Shown here: positions 6,997 to 11,086 of the stretch, piece by piece
How positions within the stretch are numbered: position 1 is the stretch's first letter
Layout of the letters: each line of letters begins with the position of its first letter
NCBI GenBank assembly: GCA_044346445.1
Contig: JBIIZD010000089.1
Span: 1 to 11,086 of the forward strand
From: CAISGS01 sp044346445
Lineage (GTDB): Bacteria; Pseudomonadota; Alphaproteobacteria; Caulobacterales; Caulobacteraceae
Direction of reading: 5' to 3'
Length of the DNA: 11,086 nt
Program-made: the position numbers and the translations under genes
Notes under the pieces: generated by a model
Databases searched by the model: none
Told to the model about the DNA's origin: nothing
Seen by the model: the letters and a program-made list of their open reading frames with translations, nothing else

Positions 6997-8373
6997 ATGA
7001 CGGGGCGGGTCTTGATCATTGCCGGGTCCGATAGCGGCGGCGGCGCAGGCATCCAGGCCGATATCAAGACCGTAACGGCGCTTGGCGGCTTTGCCATGAC
7101 GGCGGTAACGGCCATTACGGTGCAAAACACGCTTGGCGTTACGGGCATTCATCCGATTCCGCTGGAGATTGTCACCGCCCAGGCCCGCTCTGTGCTCGAT
7201 GATATCGGCGCTGACACGATCAAGACCGGCATGCTGGGCACGGTCCAGATGGTCGAGACGGTCAGTGCGCTTCTGGATGCCTATGCGGCCATTCCGGCCA
7301 TTATTGACCCGGTCATGATCGCCAAGGGTGGCCACCCACTCCTCGAGGCCAAGGGCATAGCGGCGATCAGGGACCTATTGGTTCCAAGGGCGGCCCTATT
7401 GACCCCTAATGCGCCCGAGGCCGCCGCCTTGACCGGCTTGTCTGTTGAGACCCTGAATGATCTGCGCCGCGCCGGTGAGGCCTTGATGGCGCTGGGTGCC
7501 CGGGCCGTCCTGATGAAGGGCGGGCATTTGGAGGGCGATCTGGTTACCGACCTTTTACTGACCCCAGACGGCGAAACTTTGCTGCAAGGTCCCCGCATTC
7601 ATAGCCGCCACACCCATGGCACGGGCTGTACCCTGGCCTCGGCCTGCGCCACGGGCCTTGCCCAGGCCTTAAGCCTGCCAGACGCGGTTCGCCGCGCCCG
7701 CGCCTATGTGATCAAGGCCATCGAGACCGCCCCCGGCCTTGGCAGCGGGCACGGGCCGCTCAATCACGGCTGGCCGTTTCAGCCCGTTATAGTCTCGCCA
7801 ATGCACCCGACCGACCGGCTCACTGCCATCCTGCGCCAGAGCCCTGGCCTGATGGGCGTGCTGACGACGGCAAGAGACTTGGGCCTGCCCGATTGGCGGG
7901 TTTTTTCCGGCGCGATTTATCAGACCGTCTGGAACCATCTGACTGGCCGCGATCTTGACTATGGCATCAAGGATTATGACCTGGGGTATTTTGACGCCTC
8001 GGACCTGTCTTATGAAGCTGAGGATGTCTGGATAAAGGCCGCCGCGACTGCGTTTGAACCGCCCTATGCCGATAAGGTCGAGGTCCGCAATCAGGCCCGG
8101 GTCCATATCTGGTTTCCAGACCATTTTAAGGAGGCCTATCCGCCCTTGGCCTGCACAGACGAGGCCTTGTCGCGCTTTGTGGCCCCAGCCTATGCCGTTG
8201 GTGTGCGGCTAGAGGCCGATGGCCAGATCAGCGTCGCCGCCCCCTTTGGGCTTGATGACCTATTTGCCATGACGATCCGGCCCAATCCCGTGCGCGGGAT
8301 CAGTCCTGGCTATGCCAAGACGGTGGTCTCGGCCAAGGCGCGTTGGCCCGAAGTTAAGATTGTCGAGGGGTGA
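6997..8373 (+). CDS. thiD: ThiD kinase fused to a DUF925/NTP_transf_6 nucleotidyltransferase-like domain
   Basis: The N-terminal part (1-260) is hydroxymethylpyrimidine/phosphomethylpyrimidine kinase, which makes HMP diphosphate for thiamine synthesis. It shows IAGSDSGGGAGIQAD (8-22), QNT (43-45), KTGML (76-80), DPVM (104-107), LTPNAPEA (135-142), KGGH (174-177), the GTGC anion hole with Cys211 (208-211) and the terminal GHGPLNH (251-257), where ordinary ThiD proteins end. After a short linker (QPVIVSP), residues 269-458 form a second, complete domain resembling PF06042: GAIYQTVWNHLTGR (305-318), KDYDLGYFD (325-333) with the likely metal pair Asp326/Asp328, NQARVHIWF (365-373), APFGLDDLF (415-423), RPNP (428-431). 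Total 458 residues, against about 265 for ThiD alone. The join is in frame at Met269 (ATG at 7801), with no Shine-Dalgarno before that ATG. It starts 3 bases after folP. The substrate of the second domain is unknown. Confidence 0.93.
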   Translation: MTGRVLIIAGSDSGGGAGIQADIKTVTALGGFAMTAVTAITVQNTLGVTGIHPIPLEIVTAQARSVLDDIGADTIKTGMLGTVQMVETVSALLDAYAAIPAIIDPVMIAKGGHPLLEAKGIAAIRDLLVPRAALLTPNAPEAAALTGLSVETLNDLRRAGEALMALGARAVLMKGGHLEGDLVTDLLLTPDGETLLQGPRIHSRHTHGTGCTLASACATGLAQALSLPDAVRRARAYVIKAIETAPGLGSGHGPLNHGWPFQPVIVSPMHPTDRLTAILRQSPGLMGVLTTARDLGLPDWRVFSGAIYQTVWNHLTGRDLDYGIKDYDLGYFDASDLSYEAEDVWIKAAATAFEPPYADKVEVRNQARVHIWFPDHFKEAYPPLACTDEALSRFVAPAYAVGVRLEADGQISVAAPFGLDDLFAMTIRPNPVRGISPGYAKTVVSAKARWPEVKIVEG

Positions 8374-8405
8374 GAGAGGGGCTAGTTCTGGCACCCCATG
8401 CCACC

Positions 8406-8409
8406 AAGG
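8406..8409 (+). promoter_or_regulatory. Ribosome binding site that sets the PhzF-family start
   Basis: AAGG lies 8 bases before the ATG at 8418. A GTG at 8370, overlapping the thiD stop as GTGA, opens the same frame but would add 16 residues not expected before the PhzF core, which normally begins almost at once with the VDAF motif. The ATG is therefore preferred; the GTG remains possible through coupling. Confidence 0.6.
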
Positions 8410-8417
8410 CCAGACCC

Positions 8418-9257
8418 ATGACCCAGCCCAAAACGCCTAAAAGCCTTCGCCAATGGACCGTTGATGCCTTTGCGTCTGCGCCTTTTCGTGGCAATCCGGC
8501 CTGTGTGGTCGCGCCGTTTGACGTCTGGCCGGATGCGGCCTGGATGCAGGCCTTGGCCATGGAGAATAATCAGGCCGAGACGGCTTTTTTATTGCGCACG
8601 GCTGATCCTGCGCGGTTTGGCCTTCGCTGGTTTACCCCGACGATGGAAGCACCCCTGTGCGGTCACGCGACCCTTGCCAGCGCCCATATCCTTTTCACTG
8701 AGATTGATCCGACACTGATCAAGGTGACCTTTGAGACCTTGTCCGGCGATCTGATCGTCCAGCGCGATGGCGCAGCCCTAAAGATGGATTTTCCAGCCCA
8801 GCCGCCGGTTCAAGTGGCGGTACCCGCCGGGCTTGAGTCCGCGCTTGGTCTTTCGGTGCAAGAGGCCTGGGCTGGGCCCTATCTGGTTGCAGTGGTCAAG
8901 TCTGAGGCCGATGTGAGGGCGGCCAAGCCTGATCTTGCCGCCCTGTCTCGGCTTGGCCATGAGGCCTCTGGCGGGCCGGGTAATATCGCTATTGTGGCAC
9001 TAGCCGATTCGGCCAGCCCCTATGATGTGGTTAGCCGGTTCTTTGCGCCTGGGTCGGGCATTCCAGAAGACCCGGCAACAGGATCGCTGCATTGCATCCT
9101 TAGCCCCCTCTATGCCCAAAAGCTTGGCCGTGACCGGATCGCGTTTCATCAGGCCTATCCCGGCCGGGGCGGTGATCTGGATTGCGAGTGGGCGGGAAGC
9201 CGGGTCCTGCTGCGCGGCCAGGCCCAGACCGTGATTGAAAGCCGTCTTTGGCTGTAA
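8418..9257 (+). CDS. PhzF-family isomerase
   Basis: Cytoplasmic enzyme of the PhzF/YddE fold, related to diaminopimelate epimerase. The phenazine enzyme PhzF isomerises a dihydro-hydroxyanthranilate, but most family members in bacteria without phenazine genes have unknown substrates, and no phenazine gene is seen here. From the ATG at 8418 the product is 279 residues, a normal length. Two pseudo-symmetric halves are visible: VDAFASAPFRGNPACV (15-30), NNQAETAFL (50-58) with catalytic-type Glu54, and CGHATLASAH (81-90) in the first; GPGNIAIV (187-193 region), FAPGSGIPEDPATGS (209-223) and a GGDL turn (251-254) in the second. It lies 44 bases after the thiD fusion and is probably in the same transcript. 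A functional link to thiamine or folate is only suggested by position. Confidence 0.92.
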   Translation: MTQPKTPKSLRQWTVDAFASAPFRGNPACVVAPFDVWPDAAWMQALAMENNQAETAFLLRTADPARFGLRWFTPTMEAPLCGHATLASAHILFTEIDPTLIKVTFETLSGDLIVQRDGAALKMDFPAQPPVQVAVPAGLESALGLSVQEAWAGPYLVAVVKSEADVRAAKPDLAALSRLGHEASGGPGNIAIVALADSASPYDVVSRFFAPGSGIPEDPATGSLHCILSPLYAQKLGRDRIAFHQAYPGRGGDLDCEWAGSRVLLRGQAQTVIESRLWL

Positions 9258-9283
9258 AAACCCGCTGATTTTGCGCCAAATCT

Positions 9284-9297
9284 GCAATGCGCATTGC
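9284..9297. promoter_or_regulatory. Perfect 14-bp palindrome, candidate operator upstream of trcR
   Basis: GCAATGCGCATTGC reads the same on both strands. It is flanked by a second inverted pair, GCGCC (9273-9277) and GGCGC (9302-9306), making a nested dyad of 34 bases. It lies 27 bases past the PhzF-family stop and 117 bases before the trcR ATG, in non-coding sequence, so it suits a binding site for a dimeric regulator. As RNA the outer arms could also form a stem. Function is inferred. Confidence 0.5.
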
Positions 9298-9321
9298 TTC
9301 AGGCGCCGGTCCGGGTATATC
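9294..9321 (+). promoter_or_regulatory. Weak candidate promoter for trcR
   Basis: TTGCTT (9294-9299) and TATATC (9316-9321) are 16 bases apart. Each matches the sigma-70 consensus only partly (3/6 and 4/6). The -35-like element overlaps the right half of the 14-bp palindrome, which would fit repression or autoregulation. If real, the GCAA hairpin at 9336-9359 would lie in the 5' leader of trcR. Confidence 0.22.
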
Positions 9322-9335
9322 TGACTTTAATCTAC

Positions 9336-9359
9336 CCGCCCGGCCGCAAGGTCGGGCGG
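9336..9359 (+). terminator. GC-rich hairpin with GCAA tetraloop, possible terminator or leader structure
   Basis: CCGCCCGGCC (9336-9345) pairs with GGTCGGGCGG (9350-9359) over ten positions with one G-U pair; the loop is GCAA, a stabilising GNRA tetraloop. It is 78 bases after the PhzF-family stop and 54 bases before the trcR start. The following AGTCGTTTCTG is only weakly T-rich, so termination is likely but not certain. It may end the ftsH-to-phzF transcript or act in the trcR leader. Confidence 0.5.
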
Positions 9360-9413
9360 AGTCGTTTCTGGGCGCAGTTTGCGACCAGGCTGCGCAAATC
9401 AAGGACCTAAAGC

Positions 9414-10109
9414 ATGACCGACATCTTGATGCCCAAGGCGACCGCCGTATGGTTGGTGGACAATACCTCCCTGACCTTTGAACAGATCGCGGCCTTTTGC
9501 GGTCTGCACCCGTTAGAGGTCAAGGGCATTGCCGATGGCGAGGTTGCTCGCGATATTCGCGGCGCTGATCCAATCGGCAATGGTCAATTGACGCGCGAAG
9601 TGCTGGACGCTGCTCAGGCCAACCCCGCCTATCGCCTGACCGCGCAAAAAAGCCGCCATGCCGAGCTGTTAAAGCCGACCAAGAAGGCCCCGCGCTATAC
9701 GCCGGTTTCGCGCCGTCAGGATCGGCCCGATGCGATCGCCTGGTTCTTGCGCAATCACCCTGAAGTCACCGATGCCCAGATCTGCAAGCTTTTGGGCACG
9801 ACCAAATCGACGATTGATCAGGTGCGCGATCGCTCGCACTGGAACCATGCCAATATCAAGCCGGTCGATCCGGTCTCCCTAGGCCTGGTGGGTCAGCTGG
9901 AGCTGGATGCGGTTGTGCGCAAGGCCGCCGACAAGAAAAACAAGGACGATGCCAAGCGCGGTATTGTCTCTGAAGGCCCAAGCCTGATGCCAGCCTCCGA
10001 GACCGGCATTATCGCAGCCGAAGAGCCAGAGCCCAAGCCTGCCAAGTCGGTGCGGCTGGATACTGTGTTCGAAGACTTCAACAATGAGGACTATTCCGAA
10101 GAGGACTAG
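9414..10109 (+). CDS. trcR: DUF1013 protein, putative cell-cycle transcription regulator TrcR
   Basis: The product is 231 residues and belongs to the DUF1013 family, found in alphaproteobacteria and named TrcR (cell cycle transcriptional regulator) in current annotation; I recall the name but cannot check the experimental basis. The start ATG has AAGGA at 9401-9405, 8 bases upstream. The opening MPKATAVWLVDNTSLTFEQI (6-25) and GLHPLEVKGIADGEV (30-44) are family hallmarks; the latter resembles a helix-turn-helix. A second one lies at about 118-140 (VTDAQICKLLGTTKSTIDQV), after the conserved PRYTPVSRRQDRPDAIAW (93-110). HWNHANIKPVDPVSLGL follows at 142-158. After about 170 the protein becomes lysine-rich, then acidic (EEPEPKPAK; EDFNNEDYSEED), probably disordered. 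Its own spacer with dyads suggests separate control from the upstream genes. DNA binding is inferred from the helix-turn-helix resemblance. Confidence 0.92.
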   Translation: MTDILMPKATAVWLVDNTSLTFEQIAAFCGLHPLEVKGIADGEVARDIRGADPIGNGQLTREVLDAAQANPAYRLTAQKSRHAELLKPTKKAPRYTPVSRRQDRPDAIAWFLRNHPEVTDAQICKLLGTTKSTIDQVRDRSHWNHANIKPVDPVSLGLVGQLELDAVVRKAADKKNKDDAKRGIVSEGPSLMPASETGIIAAEEPEPKPAKSVRLDTVFEDFNNEDYSEED

Positions 10110-10180
10110 GGTCGGATTGTTCAGCGGTGATACCGCCGGTTTGCGATTAGGCCATTGAAGCGGCGGGCGGCTGGGGCCAT

Positions 10181-11086
10181 ATGCGGGGTATGACCTATCC
10201 TCATCTCCAGCCGATCCACGCGCCTGACGATTCAAATCCGGGCCAGATGCGGTCAGATGCCCTACCGATCTGGAACCTTGATGATCTTTATCTTGGCCGG
10301 GATGACCCCAGAATCAATCAGGACCTAGCCGCCGCTGCCCTTGCCAATCAGGCCCTGGTTGAGTTGAAGGGCGCGTTTATTGCGGGCCGGGCTAATCCAG
10401 AGCGTCTGGCGCTCTTGATCCAGTCTGGCATGCGTCATTATGAAGACGCGACCGACAAGCTGTGGGCGGTGGGTGCCTATGCGGGCCTTGCCGCCTCGAC
10501 CGCCCGCGATGATCCCGACTGGGCCAGGTTTGAGGCCGATATCCGGTCGCGGTCCTTGGCCATCAGCGCCGAAAGCCTGTTCTATACCCTTGAGCTGAAC
10601 CAGCTTGAGGCCTGGGAGATTGAGGCGGCCCTGCGCGCCGATCCGGCGTTGGAGCGTTGGCGCCCTTGGCTTAGGCGCGTGCGCCTGTCGCGCCCCTTTG
10701 AGCTTGGCCCCGATCTTGAGCGCCTGTTTGTCGATCGCGCGCCGGGCGTCGCCAACTGGACCCGCCTGTTTGATGAGACCTTGACCCGGCTGCGCGCCCA
10801 GATCGGCCAAGACAGCCTGCCCCTGCCTGAGGCCTTGAACCGTCTGTCTGATCCAGACCCAGAACAAAGACGTCTTGCCGCCGATGGCCTGGCCCATGCG
10901 CTTGAGGCCAATGGCTCAGTTCTGGCGCTTTGCCTTAATACGATTGCGCTGGAAAAACAGGTTGAGGATCGCTGGCGCGGGCATGCCTTTCCCGCTGAGG
11001 CCCGGCACCTGGCCAATGATGTTGATCCAGCCGCGATTGCCGCGCTGGAGGCGGCGGTGGTGGAGGCCTATCCGCGTCTGGCCCAT
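10181..11086 (+). CDS. pepF: M3-family oligoendopeptidase F, 3' end outside window
   Basis: Cytoplasmic zinc metallopeptidase that cleaves short peptides. The frame is open from ATG 10181 to the window end (302 residues); a second in-frame ATG at 10190 is almost as likely, and neither has a strong ribosome binding site. Family marks seen: LPIWNLDDLYLG near the start, the helical N-lobe with FYTLELNQLE, then RPFELGPDLERLF, NWTRLFDETLTRLR, an EKQVEDRWRG segment and RHLANDVD, followed by a segment ending in AYPRLAH at the edge. The full protein is usually near 600 residues; the catalytic HExxH motif comes later and is not in this window, so activity cannot be judged. It lies 71 bases after trcR on the same strand. 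Confidence 0.9.
   Translation, partial: MRGMTYPHLQPIHAPDDSNPGQMRSDALPIWNLDDLYLGRDDPRINQDLAAAALANQALVELKGAFIAGRANPERLALLIQSGMRHYEDATDKLWAVGAYAGLAASTARDDPDWARFEADIRSRSLAISAESLFYTLELNQLEAWEIEAALRADPALERWRPWLRRVRLSRPFELGPDLERLFVDRAPGVANWTRLFDETLTRLRAQIGQDSLPLPEALNRLSDPDPEQRRLAADGLAHALEANGSVLALCLNTIALEKQVEDRWRGHAFPAEARHLANDVDPAAIAALEAAVVEAYPRLAH

Noticed and set aside
8370..8417. GTG at 8370 as the start of the PhzF-family gene
   Set aside because: It adds 16 residues not expected in the family and lacks spaced Shine-Dalgarno support; ATG 8418 has AAGG at good spacing.
9316..9330. CtrA-like site (TATA-N7-TTAA) before trcR
   Set aside because: Only the right half matches TTAA; the left half has two mismatches.
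10124..10136. Small hairpin GCGGT-GAT-ACCGC after trcR as a terminator
   Set aside because: Five-pair stem with a three-base loop and no T-run; too weak to call.
10325..11016. Minus-strand open frames opposite the last gene
   Set aside because: The + strand frame encodes recognisable oligoendopeptidase F throughout; the reverse frames resemble no family.
1..11086. Mobile element, CRISPR, tRNA or riboswitch (including a TPP riboswitch before thiD)
   Set aside because: No transposase, direct-repeat array or clover-leaf seen, and thiD is only 3 bases behind folP, leaving no room for a TPP leader.

Overview
The window is a dense, one-strand (+) chromosomal stretch from an alphaproteobacterium. 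The evidence is the alphaproteobacterial gene order tolB-pal-cpoB-tilS-ftsH, the lineage-restricted DUF1013/TrcR protein, and a moderately high G+C content judged by eye. I cannot fix the order; the TilS and FtsH sequences remind me of Caulobacterales or their relatives, but that is an impression from memory. I found no rRNA, tRNA, CRISPR, insertion sequence or prophage, and no gap between genes longer than 300 bases.

Region 1 (1-2965) is the distal end of the Tol-Pal envelope cluster: tolB (5' end outside the window), the lipoprotein pal with long proline runs, and cpoB (ybgF). These proteins tie the outer membrane to peptidoglycan and act during cell division. The pal-cpoB gap holds two consecutive hairpins, one with a perfect 13-bp stem. 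Region 2 (2956-6187) holds tilS, which overlaps cpoB by 10 bases and encodes tRNA-Ile lysidine synthetase, and ftsH, the membrane AAA+ zinc protease.

Region 3 (6184-9257) is a cofactor block packed behind ftsH. It contains folP (dihydropteroate synthase, GTGA overlap with ftsH), thiD (HMP/HMP-P kinase) fused in frame to a complete nucleotidyltransferase-like domain of the DUF925/NTP_transf_6 type, and a PhzF-type isomerase. In E. coli the gene after ftsH-folP is glmM; here the thiD fusion takes that place. The fusion is the most unusual coding feature.

Region 4 (9258-11086) starts with a 156-base regulatory gap carrying a perfect 14-bp palindrome nested in a larger dyad, then a GC-rich hairpin with a GCAA tetraloop. 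It is followed by trcR (DUF1013, a putative cell-cycle transcription regulator) and the N-terminal half of an M3-family oligoendopeptidase F that runs off the end.

Most genes are ordinary housekeeping genes. The points worth a second look are the ThiD-nucleotidyltransferase fusion, the palindrome and hairpin ahead of trcR, the tandem hairpins after pal, a divergent TilS motif, and a strong excess of GGCC-containing words such as CTTGGCCA.
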